Below are positions 35,401 to 46,730 of a stretch of 64,000 bases of DNA, piece by piece. The translations under genes were made by a program, and so were the position numbers. The stretch is taken from NCBI GenBank assembly GCA_036971475.1, contig JBAIZL010000008.1, positions 9,420,263 to 9,484,262 on the forward strand. The letters run 5' to 3'. The stretch comes from Prosapia bicincta. Its lineage: Eukaryota; Arthropoda; Insecta; Hemiptera; Cercopidae. Position 1 is the stretch's first letter, and every line of letters begins with the position of its first letter. Under the pieces are notes generated by a model. It did no database searches and was not told the DNA's origin. It was given only the letters and a program-made list of their open reading frames with translations.

Positions 35401-36450
35401 ATAATTGTCCAATTAAATCTTAAAAAAAAAACGATGTAAAAAAAACATCATATTCAAACCACAGGGTAACTTTGTGACAATCCCAATGTTTGTCAACTCC
35501 TGATAGTTTACAACAACTCCTGATAGGCTATGAAACAAAATATTTATAATAACATGATTGTTTCTATATTAAACACCTAAGAATGTATTAATTAATGTTT
35601 AAACACAACTGAAGGTAGTCTGATGTTCACAGTTTTTGAGGCACAAGAGTTAGTTTCATTTAAATAAATGGAACCTCTATACCGAAAAATAATCTTTTCC
35701 TTTATTTTGTGAAAATAAGAATTTTGTAAAACCAATGGAAAGAAATGAAAGCTAGATACACAATAAGTGTATTTAACTAGGTTTTCCAAACTGCCCAAAG
35801 GTAGTAACACAGTAAAGGCCTACACAAAGCACATATTTTGCAGACTGAACTGACACAGCGATCACCTAAAACAAGCCCCATAAACAATAATTCACCCTCT
35901 GCCCCTAAGTTACTCCATCGTACGGTATTAATTATTTTCTACATTACTCTCTATAATCCAAGAGTATAAATTAATTTGCTTCGATATGGAAATTGCGTTG
36001 ATATGTCCTAGGCATAATTAAATAATATATTACACAGTTGTGTTCTGTTGTTTGTTCAAAAAAATTGTGAGTTTTATATTTAAAAATATCAGTTTAAGAT
36101 TCTAGTTCATAATGGAAGTCTGTAATTAACATTTGATCCATATTAAAATAGTATCTATTCTACATTTTAAATAGTAAAGTGTAACTTGAAGATGTCTATG
36201 GTATTAACTTTGTTACATAAGACGTTTTGTATGGTAGTGATACAATAGTATTATTAATTTTCTTCTTATACTCTGTAAACATTATTTTATACATTAAATC
36301 AGTTAATAAAACAGTTTTATGAATTTTTATGATATTTTTTAATTACATAGATTTCTGGGATAAAGCTACAGTGTAAAAAATATCCAGCTCTTCTTGCTTT
36401 CATGTCAAAGTTGAACCTGATATAAACATAAATCACTAAACACTTTTAAA
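35400..36450. other. intergenic: no gene seen
   Basis: AT-rich sequence; the open frames here are short and lack motifs. Confidence 0.6.
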
Positions 36451-37324
36451 TGTTTAAAACTTGCCTATAGTAGCACTTACTTTACTTGTGAGGACGGCCG
36501 TTTCGGGAGATGTGTCCCTTTGTCAACTCAGACTGTAACTGATCTCAAAGATCTCAGAGATCTTTTTAGTGATTACTAGTAGCTCACGCGAAGATGGAAT
36601 CAACAAATGGTAAACATAAATACTTTCATGGTTGCAAATTGAAGTTTAATACATGTTACACAAAAATTCCAATATTAGTGTTAACATTTTTTTCAAAGTT
36701 TGTGTGTCTTTTGTCATTTGCTAATGTTGGATACAGACAAAGGCCTTAGCATCACAAGGTAGAAGAAAATATTCCTAGCAAAAAATCTTGAATGATTAAA
36801 GTAATTGCTTTCTGAAATATGTTTCTTTTTTTAATTTACTTGATTCATATATTCACACTTTTTAATGGAAAACAAAATTTTTTTTCAAAGTATAAATTTT
36901 TACATTGTTTTGTTAGATAGATCATGAATGGTACAATTGGGAAAGTCAAAGAGACACCTGCTTGATTCATTTTCTATCCTGAGTTGCATTAAGGAAACAG
37001 ACTTTATCCTCTGAAAATGAACAAAACTATAAAAGTTAAAGTTATCCAAGATATTCATTATTTTATTGGTTGGAATAGTAAAGAGTGGTATGTTGGATTT
37101 GAAAACCATAGTATATCATTCATACACAGCTTTGTTTACAAGCAACTCCTATTTCAGCCACCTCAAGTCTGGACTGTAGGCCAAACTGACCAACAATATG
37201 ATGATATATACAAAAAAGTATTTGCTAAAATATGTCAGCTGTAATAATGTTGCTTGGTTGCATCATCATTGATTAACCCTTTGAAGAGGATGAGTTTAGG
37301 ACGAAAACACATTACGAAAATACA

Positions 37325-37731
37325 ACTACAAATTAGCTTACGCCACACACAACACTCTCAACAAACAATTTAAACCCAACAACAAAATCAACGACATTTA
37401 CAACACCACTGGAGTTTACAAACTAACTTGCAGTTCTTGCCCCAGTTTTTACATAGGCCAGACAGGGAGGTCATTCTACACACGTTACCAAGAAGACATT
37501 AAAGCGCTAAAAAACAATAACTACCAATTAAACTTCGCCGATCATCTCAACTCCACAAAACATGACTACATAGACATAACACCTAACCTACAAATTCTTC
37601 ATAAACAACACAGAAATAACCAACGCTACACAACCGAACAATACGAAATATATAGACACTTCAAACTACACCCTACACACATACTCAATATACAATTACA
37701 TTACAATTCACACGCACTTTTGACATCATAA
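37325..37731 (+). pseudogene. Penelope GIY-YIG endonuclease domain, 5'-truncated
   Basis: This is the best preserved GIY-YIG domain in the window. It shows GVY (for GIY) followed by YIGQTGRSF with the conserved Arg, then the TRYQEDIK helix, HLNSTKHDY, and EQYEIY with a candidate catalytic Glu. It stops at TAA after NSHALLTS. The upstream RT has been lost, so no autonomous copy is present here. In family members this domain nicks the insertion site. Confidence 0.8.
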
Positions 37732-37815
37732 CTCCTAATACACACAAAATACACCCACACCACCAAAATATCCCACCTCCACCCTAACCTACGTAAACCT
37801 TGAGATCAGTTACGG

Positions 37816-37860
37816 TCTGAGTTGACAAAGGGACACATCTCCCGAAACGGCCGTCCTCAA
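37816..37860 (+). ncRNA. hammerhead-ribozyme-like fold in Penelope terminal repeat
   Basis: In order: stem I 5' strand UGAG; core UUGACAA; stem II GGGA-CACATC-UCCC; core GAAA; stem III C-GGCC-G with the A-U pair; UC; stem I 3' strand CUCA. This is the order of a type I hammerhead with the very short stem III known in Penelope elements. The core strand is UUGACAA, not CUGANGA: C3 is U and G8 is A, a possible compensated pair. The same bases occur at 44,566-44,612 and, inverted, near 36,487-36,535. Activity is unproven. Confidence 0.45.
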
Positions 37861-37965
37861 CAAGCAAAGTAAGTGCTACTATAGGCAAGTTTAAAACATT
37901 TAGAAGTGTAAGTGTTTACTAGTAGCTCACGCGAAGATGAAATCAACAAATGTGAAAACAATTTC

Positions 37966-37979
37966 TTTTAATTCCAAGA
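37966..37979. repeat. LINE target-site duplication, left
   Basis: TTTTAATTCCAAGA, repeated exactly at 39,917-39,930 right after the poly(A) tail of the LINE. Confidence 0.95.
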
Positions 37980-39916
37980 GAATGGTGTACCACAGGGTGG
38001 CGTTTTGAGTGTGACGCTGTTTGCTGTTGCCATTAACAGCATCACTTCAAACGTACAGTCACCGGTCCACTGTTCCCTGTTTGTAGATGATTTTTGTATA
38101 TATATGGCTGCTAGAAGTATGGCAACAGCAGAAAGATCCTTACAATTAGTAATTAATAAATTGCAAGAGTGGACCAAATCTACGGGCTTCAAGTTTTCGG
38201 CTTCGAAGACCCAGTGTATAGCATTTAGTCGTCGCAGGCAACACCAGGAACCTATTCTTTATCTTGATGGTACGCGGCTTCAAACCGCGGATAATGTGAG
38301 ATTTTTGGGTCTTTTATTGGATAAAAGACTTTCATGGAATCCGCATGTGCGTGATTTGAGGACACGGTGCAGCAAGATATTGGTTATGTTGAGAGTTATA
38401 AGTGGTACAAATTGGGGAGCAGACAGAACCTGTATGCTACGTTTCTATCGCGCCGTTGTAAGATCGCGCATAGATTACGGCTGTATAGCCTATTCATCTG
38501 CTCGACCTACGGTTCTGAAACTCCTGGATTCAATACATCACGCTGGTCTTAGACTTTCTACTGGTGCTTTTAGATCAAGCCCAATCTCCAGCCTTCTAGT
38601 TGAAGCTGGAGAACCATCTCTCTCTATGCGACGTCAAATGCTACAAATTTCTTATTACACTGGTCTTCGAAGTAAACCTAAACATCCGGCATTCAAAGCA
38701 GTTTTTGATAACCACCTCGAGGATCGTTACAATGTGCGTCAACGTTCAACTGCTCCCTTCGGAATAAGAACGTTGCGCATTTTTAATAATCTAAATTTAG
38801 AACATCCACCTATATTCGAACGAACATCATGCTACAATCCTCCATGGACAATACAAAAGCCAAAATGTGACTTCTCATTGTCCATGTACTTAAAACACAA
38901 TACTCCTGACGTTATTTATCGTCAGGAGTTTTTGCAGATTCAACAAACTCACCAACATACTGTGACTATATTCACAGACGGTTCAAAACTGGACAATGGG
39001 ATTGGTTGTGCATTTTATATGGAAGGACAAACCTTCACTTACGGATTGCCCTCAGCCTGTAGCGTTTTTACTGCAGAACTTTATGCAATTTTCCAAGCTT
39101 TAAGATCAATTCCGTCTGCAAAATCTAAATATCTTGTGTGTTGTGATTCCAAAAGTGCTCTCCAGGCTATTCAGGAAATGTACACTAAGAACCCTTTGGT
39201 TGGAGACATCTTGTGCTCTATACACAGGCTCCAATTACGAGGTGTCGAAGTGTCATTTCTCTGGGTGCCTGGTCACTGCGGAATATTTGGAAACACTAAA
39301 GCAGATGAAGGTGCAAAATTAGCTACAAGTATGGTACCATCAGATGGCATCAGATTTTGTATGCAATGTTAAAACTATACTATTCTCTGTTTGGAATGAA
39401 GAATGGCAAAATGTAAATAGAAACAAGCTGAGGGACATCAAAAATACCGTCCGACCATGGAGGACATCTGTTCGTTCGAATTGTAGGGAGGAAGTGGTGG
39501 TTACTCGACTTCGCTTCGGCCACTCTTTGTTAACGCATGGATGGTTGATGCAACATGAGGATCCACCATTATGTCCGTTTTGTAGAAGCAATATTACAAT
39601 CAAGCATATCCTGCTTGATTGTGATGAGTTGAGCGATTTGTATGTACGTTACGATCTTCGAGGTAGTTTAAAGGTGGTTTTAGGGGACGATGTCACGGCT
39701 ATCGACCGTGTCATCGCTTTCTTACGCCACCTGAATCTATTTAACAATATTTAAATTATATGTAATTTTAGTTTCTTTCTTTTTAGTTACATTTAGTATT
39801 AAACATTTATTTTATTTTGTTTAGTTGGTTAGTTTTATTTTGAAATAATTATTTAAAATAAAATTTTAGTTAGGCGATGATAACCTCGATAGGTTTTTCG
39901 CCTGGAAAAAAAAAAA
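37980..39916 (+). mobile_element. 5'-truncated LINE with RNase H (I/R1-type)
   Basis: This is a 1,937-bp insertion bounded by a perfect 14-bp target duplication and ending in an 11-base A tail (39,906-39,916). It begins inside the reverse transcriptase, just before the GVPQGG motif. It includes the RT FVDD box, thumb, an RNase H domain and a C-terminal CCHC-type zinc knuckle, followed by a 160-bp 3' UTR. RNase H places it with the I/R1/LOA group rather than with jockey or CR1 types. The first base lies about 29 bp past the end of the Penelope element. Confidence 0.93.
37981..39754 (+). pseudogene. LINE ORF2 3' part: RT-RNase H-zinc knuckle, one frameshift
   Basis: RT motifs are NGVPQGGVLS, then LFVDDFC (38,077-38,097) with both metal-binding Asp in FVDD where most LINEs have F/YADD, then VRFLGLLLDKRLSWN. 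RNase H follows: IFTDGSK (about 38,968-38,988), AELYAIFQAL, CDSKSAL and WVPGHCGIFGNTKADEGA, with all four acidic catalytic residues present. The frame breaks near 39,335-39,372. The next frame carries the tail with CPFCRSNITIKHILLDC, a CCHC knuckle, and stops at 39,752. One frameshift in 590 codons suggests a young insertion. Confidence 0.92.
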
Positions 39917-39930
39917 TTTTAATTCCAAGA
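39917..39930. repeat. LINE target-site duplication, right
   Basis: Exact copy of 37,966-37,979. Confidence 0.95.
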
Positions 39931-40339
39931 AGTTAGATTAAACCACTATTTAAGACCTGTTGATTGTTATTTCTTTTAGTCTGACTATTAAAGGAGTATT
40001 TGTTGAGTTACTCAACAAGTAGTAGAAGGTAAGGAACATATAGCTATTGTTATGTGAATATATTTAGTCACATGTATATTAGTTGTAAATACAGTACTAA
40101 GAAATTTAAAAATATTAGCTGTAAATATCTGAATTTGATTGCAAAACAAATTTTTAGAATCCATTTTGTTATAATTTGTATTTTTTCCTGATGTCATACG
40201 ACATAAAATTATTCCAATATCAATTTAAAATTCCTAAAAAAAGGTTGTGTGATAATTTCCTACAATAATCAAGGTAACACAGAAAATGAAATGACTAATA
40301 CAAATTACCGCTTTTTCGTGTTCATACGGTTGTGCCACC
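39931..40339. other. intergenic: no gene seen
   Basis: AT-rich; nothing recognised. Confidence 0.5.
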
Positions 40340-40549
40340 TGCAGAAATAAATTGAAACTAATAGCCTTGTATTCTATTGGCTGAACACAGTGAGATGATT
40401 TTACTACGGCCAATGAAACATCAGCAATACAATAACAAAGCTTCTACGACGGAGATCAACAGACCTGTTTTGTGATTATACGAAGTTGTTCAGTAATAAT
40501 ATTTCATCTGTTGTGTTTGTTGTGTCGAAACTTGTTAGTTAATGAGTGC
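40340..40549 (+). promoter_or_regulatory. candidate promoter and 5' UTR of an unidentified gene
   Basis: This patch is less AT-rich than its surroundings. It has an inverted CCAAT box (ATTGG, 40,376-40,380), a direct one (CCAAT, 40,410-40,414) and an initiator-like TTCAGTA at 40,489-40,495, with no TATA box at the right distance. A leader of about 55 bp then leads to the ATG at 40,550. A five-codon upstream frame (ATG at 40,542, stop TGA 40,557-40,559) overlaps that start. Two CCAAT boxes 30 bp apart upstream of a coding start with a donor make a live promoter plausible. Confidence 0.5.
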
Positions 40550-40595
40550 ATGGAAATGACATCCACGCCAAAATCAATTGAAGACGTTCTAGGAG
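40550..40595 (+). CDS. candidate first coding exon, unidentified gene
   Basis: ATG at 40,550 opens MEMTSTPKSIEDVLG, and the frame runs into a strong donor GGAG|GTAAGA at 40,595/40,596, leaving phase 1. I do not recognise the gene from 15 residues. No partner exon of matching phase is evident downstream; the following DNA is repeat-rich, and the rest may lie beyond the satellite. The overlapping upstream frame would reduce translation of this start. The alternative is chance similarity to an exon. Confidence 0.45.
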
Positions 40596-41361
40596 GTAAG
40601 ATATACAAAATTTTTCAAAATATATTAAAATGAAATGCTTCAAACAGCTGTTAAAAGGAAAATGACAGCTACCAAAACAATAACAAACCAGATATTGCAG
40701 TAGTTTCCATGAATTTACTTGATCGATATCATACCTCTTTGTTACAATTTGCAACAATTTTCAAGGTATTTCAAACTTAGAATAAAAATTTTGTAATTTG
40801 AATGCATGAAATTGATATATAACGAACTGCTTATGCAAGCCTTTTAAATTTAGGTAAATGCGTATGCATCTGCATATACTACGACTTTTTGTTTTGACAA
40901 AAAAGACAGTTGTAGTAATTCGTTTTGTTTTCAATTTAAATAATCTAATGCAATCCTTAATTACTTAAATAAATAATGGCAATGGTGAATGTTGTGTACA
41001 TTTACATAATACTGTATAACCGTTAGCCATGTGGCTGTTCTTCTAACTCAATAAATGCCTGGGAACATCTACTACAAGCAGTACTCTTGCTTTGTGAATA
41101 AAAAAAGATTTTAAAGACATTTTGAATATTTTGTCTGCAAAGTTTGAAGATTATACAAAACCTGTTTGGTCAAATTTTACTTAATGAAAAATAAAGGTGT
41201 CATTAAATATTGTCTGCAGATTTATTTTATTTTCGAAAAAAACAATTTAATGTACTAGTATGATATTTATAAATTTATTGACACTAATAATAAAGTAGGT
41301 ACATTAGGTGGTTGTGCTAGTTTTCTGGTATTTATATAAGGCATTTTTGTAAAGAAAAAGG

Positions 41362-41403
<42 letters not shown>

Positions 41404-42144
41404 TGTATATGTATATATAGCCTATATATATATTAAGCTTCATGTAGTATTTAATATATTTTTAGTTATGGGTACTAAATTTAAAATTGCATATATCAAT
41501 ATTTAGGGGTCTAGTAGTACATATCCATAATGAGTATAAGGTAAGATAAAAAGGAAAGTTGCTTGAAAGAGGGAAGTAATAACTGATAATAGTCATCCAA
41601 GCAAAGCTGTCTTGGCTCCACTGTTCTAAGACCTGCATAATCATGTCATATCTGCTCTCCATTTCTCATTAATAAGGCAAATTGAAAAATATCGGAGTAA
41701 CTTAGTGTTTAATGTTATTATTCTAATAAACTTAAATAACTCATAGTAATCAATTCTTTTTTTTCATTTAAGGAAAATTGTAGGGCTACTGATCAACAGA
41801 TACAGGCTTAAATTTTCGTTTTGAGATTTTAAAATAAATCGATTAAAAGATTTTCCATGACTTTTCATAGTAATATTCAAGCAGAGCAGTGATTTTTACT
41901 TATATATTAAGTTGATGCATGTATAAATATTTGTATTTTGTTTATTTAGCCTACTTTGAATTTCATTAAATAATTACTAGTTGATTCATGATTAATTTTA
42001 CTTCCTGTGACTGCCTGATTGTTTCATTGCTCATACCTAGAACCTAATAAAAATTTGCATCTGTTTATCATTTATAATTAAATTATAATTAAAAAATTAA
42101 ATTTAGAATGTTCATGTGTTATTATAGGATTGTATTACTCATTC
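40596..42144. other. possible intron of the unidentified gene: no exon seen; TA microsatellite
   Basis: AT-rich. It contains a (TA)n run at 41,363-41,403. Open frames of 66-72 codons on the minus strand lack motifs. Confidence 0.5.
41363..41403. repeat. (TA)n microsatellite
   Basis: About 20 TA units. Similar runs are at 50,399-50,443 and 52,099-52,141, and shorter ones near 42,257 and 51,920. Confidence 0.98.
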
Positions 42145-43711
42145 CTGATGATGTTGGTACTGTTTATCAACAAAAAGCTTTGAATATAAATTAATAAATA
42201 ATTCTTGTATTTGAATAACTTTAGTTTTTTTTTATTACTATACAAGAAAACATATTATATATATATATATATATATATTATAATATTTTTTAAAAAGGAG
42301 AATTATTTCTTGAATGAATAAATAATTTATTTTCTATTAAATTTAAAAAAACAACTCAGGAATAATTTAAATTCTTTTAATTTTAACAATTTTTTAATTT
42401 ACACAATAAACAGAACAAAAACACTTAACAAGTTTTAACACAAAAGACTAAACTCAATTCTTATTATTTTAGTTACAAGATTTTATAACCTAGGCTATTT
42501 TCTAAGATCTCTTAATATCTCGGGGTTTTATGCATGGGCTATACCTTCTAACTCTTTGGTTAATTAAATCAGTTTTAATAAATAAGATTAATTTTAGAAA
42601 ATAGTTTTAATAATTAGCTTCCTGATGTAAAATCTTAAATTTGGAATAAAAAAAAGGTCCCTAACCTGTTTGAGTTTCTTACTACTAAACTATTATATCA
42701 TTTCAAGATATTCTAATAATTTATAATTTTAGATTTTCTTATAAATTTAAAAGTTTATTTTTATAGCGCTATGTACTTATCAATTTTCGGAGTGGTGGTT
42801 GTTCATATAGGATTCAGTTCTCTTTAAATTTTATGTTTCACACACAATTAAATTCTTTTTGGTTACTTTAATTATAATAATACTGTATTATAGGTTTTAA
42901 ATTAACTTATTTTCGTTTTATTTTGGCCAAGTTTCTTCACAAATTCATATATTTTTGATGAGATGCTTCAAACGGGATTTTGGCTTTTAAGAATGGCTTC
43001 GCTTCGTTCGGCTGCCCACGCCAGACTAACACGTCGTTTTTATTTTTAAAATGTTTAAAACATGGCGCCGATTCCTTCTCCAAACTTCATATTAATTATC
43101 CATAAACGTTTGCTTTCATGTAATGAGGTTCCATTTTGTTCCCACTACAGTCGACTGTAACACTGACCTACTTTCTTGGCTTTAAATCTGATCAACTAAC
43201 GAAATTTTTTTCAACCGTTTTAATTTGGTTAACATACTGTTTCACCAATCCTATCCTCAACAAACCTTCCAGTGTTTATTTAATTACTATTATTTGTGTG
43301 TGCAGTGTCTTTGCTTTTTACTTTTGTAATAATTCCGAAATGTGTGTGTTTGGCATGGATTAATACAAACATAACCCCTATCTCATTGTTTACAATCGTG
43401 TTTCACATTCTCTTTCAAGTAATTACTTATGCCCTATGTTATTTTTTATATTTTATTATTATTAGATTATCTTGTTCTAATTTAATTTGTTAGGTTATTT
43501 GATCCAACAAATTTCCTAATGCATTCTTTCCAGTTCATAATCTTTTTTATATGTTAAAATCTTTTCTAGGCTTTCACCTAAAATTAGTTTTAATTTAATC
43601 TTACCAATCTCTTAATGAATTTCTCCGATTTCACATTTTGTATGAGTTATTTCTAATCTATTCTTCCAATTCTTAAACAACATTATATAGCCCATTCTAT
43701 AAATGTTACAG
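42145..43711. repeat. 1.6-kb dispersed repeat, copy 1
   Basis: The sequence recurs in inverted orientation at 50,444-52,068. Shared markers run along the whole length: CCTGA-GATG..GGTACT at one end, TAGGCTATTTTcTAAGATCTC, AGTAATTACTTATGCCC, TTGGTTAACATACTGTTTC, and GCCCATTCTATAAATGTTAC at the other end. Frames of 65-75 codons within it (43,136-43,493) are not conserved as proteins between the copies as far as can be read. The family is unknown. There are no target duplications or transposase motifs that I can see. Confidence 0.75.
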
Positions 43712-44563
43712 TATATAGAAAAAATTGTTTACTTGCTATAACTTAATTTATCTTTCATTATTTGTATGATTTTACTAAAAATTTTAGTTGAATAAAAACT
43801 AATTTTATGTCAAAAATAATTGTAAAATGTTTATTCACTAGCCATGTTATTTAGTAGCCTAGATATTATTTAGTAAATTTGTCACATAATAGTGTATGTA
43901 AAACACTCACATTACAACTCATTGAGTAGGTTCATTTGCATCAACAAATTTCAAAACAAAAAACTAATTTATATTACAATATTTCTAGACAACACATTTT
44001 AGATACCTAATTCAGTAGGCTTGATATCCTATTGGTATCTGTTGATAATTAGGATTCTAAAACGTTCTGTCTCAGTAAGTTTTTTACAAATTTACAAAAT
44101 TAAAGTCCGGATAGTCATAAACTAATGCAAGAGTGATTAAATAATTAAGTAGCAAGAAAATGTGAATGTAAAAACATACAAGACGTAAAATAAATAATAA
44201 AAATTCCATGCCATATTTTGCCATTACAGAGTAAAATTCACTGTAGAAAATTAGGACTTTGGTAAGAGATTTCAGGCCTAAGTATCTGGTTAGGATAGAT
44301 TTGGTTAAAACAAAAGAAAATTAAAATTTGCTATGTAAACAAATTTGTGGGCAAGTGAAGTAGCCTACATTTTGGTATATGTTTGTGCATCGTCACACAT
44401 AATAAGGAGGAAGTGTTCATAAAGCTTGAGTTGTTCAAGTGTAAACTTTATTGTAAAAAAAATTGTAAATGTTCCATATTAAGAAAAATTATATATTCAT
44501 TGTTATATTTATTTTAATTTTTTTATAATTAGTTTGTAATCACTTACGCTTTTACTCAAGGGG

Positions 44564-44702
44564 TCTGAGTTGACAAAGGGACACATCTCCCGAAACGGCC
44601 GTCCTCAACAAGCAAAGTAAGTGCTACTATAGGCAAGTTTAAAACATTTTAAAAGTGTAAGTGATTACTAGTAGCTCACGCGAAGATGGAATCAACAAAT
44701 GT
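44564..44702 (+). repeat. solo Penelope terminal module
   Basis: A near-identical copy of 37,815-37,951: GTCTGAGTTGACAAAGGGAC, CCCGAAACGGCCGTCC, CTACTATAGGCAAGTTTAAAA, and the terminal GCGAAGATGGAATCAACAAATG. No Penelope coding part is attached, so it is either a severely 5'-truncated insertion or a solo LTR-like unit. It carries the same hammerhead-like fold. Confidence 0.9.
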
Positions 44703-45330
44703 TAGTTTGTAATTATATTAAAATATAATGAAACCTCCTTGGGACACCTCAAAATTTTAAATTAAAAAAATATATAATAAGTTCACAACACTATAAAATC
44801 ACATTATTATATAACATAGAGTGATGTGTTATTAGGATATAACTACAAAGTATCTTGTTAGGGTAGATTTTGTTATAAAATGAATAGTCTGGTTAAGAGG
44901 CCAACTTAACTTGATGTCCGACATGTAAAGTAACGTCTATTTTGGCATATGTTTCTGCATCGCTGCACGTAGCAAGGAGGCCATGTTAAACACTTTCAAC
45001 TGTTATGCATTAGTAAACAAAAAAAGTCTATCCTAACTGGATACTTTATAGCTATATTCTAATATAGAATAATGTAGGACTTTGTTTTATAAAAATATAC
45101 GGATTAAAATGGAAATTGTGACTTCTTATGTTTGAAACAATGTAGGGTTTCATAAAATCTAAATTGAAACAATGTACGGGTTTAAAAATTTGAAATGTTT
45201 ACTTCTGTTATTAGTAGCCTACACTTCTGTTTAAAAATATCAATTCTGAAATGTGTAAATATTCATAAACAAAAAGAATATTTAGTGACAAACTACGTTC
45301 TAATGATCTAATCAGTCCTGTTATTCTTAC

Positions 45331-45423
45331 CTTTTGTGTACGTGACGAAGGACATGTGGGTCTCCCCTTTTCTACTCTCTCTTTCCCCCTCTGGCTTCTT
45401 GCTGCCCCCATACTAAGCTTCAT
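45331..45423 (-). CDS. weak candidate exon, minus strand
   Basis: On the minus strand ATG at 45,423 begins MKLSMGAARSQRGKERVEKG, and the frame reaches ACAAAAG|GTAAGA at 45,331/45,330. The stretch is purine-rich and less AT-rich than its surroundings. A TATAAAA lies about 35 bp upstream. No recognised protein, and no partner exon. It could easily be chance. Confidence 0.2.
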
Positions 45424-46082
45424 TTACATCTAAAAGTTCTATAGCACTTGGGTTTTATATTATTGAAATATTTTGCTTATAGTAATAAAGTGTTTTGCTA
45501 TATTGTTTTGGTATATTAAATTAATTTGATTTAATTTACTTATTATACACTGGTAAAAAGACATTTTCCAGTAAAAACATCGCTGTGGTAAAAATAAACC
45601 TGATACGTTACAATCATGTAAGCACAAGTAATATAAAACTTTTTTTAAAGTCAACTCCTACTTGATTCAACAAAGAAAAATTATATTTTAGTTTCTTTTT
45701 ATTTTATAATTACAATTAATATAAATATGTATGTACATGTCAGAATAACAATATTAAGTGACGAAATGGAAAGCGAATTTCCTTCCAATTTCCATTTTCC
45801 ATGTATGGTGTTGGACTATTATTTTTGTTTGTTACTATTTATACACTTTCTTTTTTCGTCGCTTGCATTGTGTTGTAGTTTCATTTCGCTTTCCTTTCGT
45901 AATGTCCGTTTGTGAAGCAAGGTTCAACAACGTTAATCCAGTTGGTTTATTTTATTCTCTTCATTCATTTTTAATCCTAGAGAATTATTTATGATATTGT
46001 GTGGTAACCATAGCAACAATTTACAGTTGTATAGTGGAGGTTTTTCAAATATAGCTTTGAGAATTTCATTTCTAGCAATGGA

Positions 46083-46300
46083 AGTTGGCTCAGTGCCAAA
46101 AAAGCGCTAGGGTTCGAACATGAAGATATTCAGTTCGAATCTGACCTAGACTCTCCTTGCAATGCTACATTATTGCAAAGAACCCTTTTCTTATAATTTC
46201 ATACAGTATAAAAGTACGTTTTAGCTCTGGGAAAGTTAGTGGTGGTAAAAGTGCTGGTTTTTAAATATGTAGATCTACAGTTCGAATCCGACCGGGACAT
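46083..46300 (+). repeat. tRNA-like (SINE-type) pol III promoter relics
   Basis: An A-box-like TGGCTCAGTGCC at about 46,087 is followed 45 bp later by a B-box-like CAGTTCGAATCTGACC (about 46,131). A second unit has GTGGTAAAAGTGC (about 46,232) and CAGTTCGAATCCGACCGGGA (about 46,270). Spacing is tRNA-like, but no cloverleaf with acceptor stem can be drawn, so these look like tRNA-derived SINE heads or tRNA pseudogenes. Confidence 0.4.
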
Positions 46301-46730
46301 TATATTTTTAAATTAAAATTAATATATAAATATTTGAAAAAACTTTAATAACATCAATTGTCATCCACTATGGGTTTTAAAAAAATATTTGAACTTGATT
46401 GGATGAATAAAAACTTATTTTATTAACAATTGAAAATTTGTTCAAAAAAAATTATATATATTCAGGAGAGTGTGAGCTAATATAAGGAATTTAAAAACCA
46501 TAACAGTAAGGCTTAACTATGAGCCCTTTCTGTTACAATCCAGATGTTGTAAATTTTCATTCTTTCAATGTCAACGTTTGATGTTCCCTTCTCCTCAGTA
46601 AAGAACCTCATATTTATATATTTAATAATAAACTAACACATGCTTACATTAAATACTTTTATTATTTCAGTTGTTTTTATAATACAGTAAATAAAAAAGT
46701 AAATTAAACTATTTTGTTCTTGGTATGTTC

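Larger units (their letters stand above)
36450..37951 (+). mobile_element. Penelope-like element with inverted LTR-like ends
   Basis: The right terminal module (about 37,800-37,951) reads GATCAGTTACGGTCTGAG...ACTATAGGCAAGTTTAAAAC and ends ...GAAGATGAAATCAACAAATG. The left one (36,450-36,545) is its inverted copy, followed at 36,568-36,608 by a tail in direct orientation. Between them, 37,325-37,730 encodes a Penelope GIY-YIG nuclease: YATHNTLNKQFKPNNKIND, GVYKLTCSSCPSFYIGQTG, RSFYTRYQEDIKALK and QYEIYRHFKLHPTHIL. The frame is open for about 130 codons, without RT. The terminal module also occurs alone at 44,564-44,702. Confidence 0.85.
43712..46080. other. repeat-rich intergenic DNA
   Basis: This holds a Penelope-type terminal module at about 44,055-44,150 (GTTCTGTCTCAGTAAG, GATAGTCATAAACTAATG; compare 23,810-23,895) and the solo module at 44,564-44,702. 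A pair of related stretches near 44,345-44,420 and 44,930-45,000 shares TTTTGG(T/C)ATATGTTT(G/C)TGCATCG. No gene was identified except the weak exon call at 45,331-45,423. Confidence 0.55.

Noticed and set aside
43136..43493. Hydrophobic 65-75-codon frames as membrane proteins
   Set aside because: They lie in a 1.6-kb repeat, and the inverted copy does not preserve them.
46083..46300. Functional tRNA genes
   Set aside because: Only A/B-box-like motifs are present; acceptor and anticodon stems cannot be formed.
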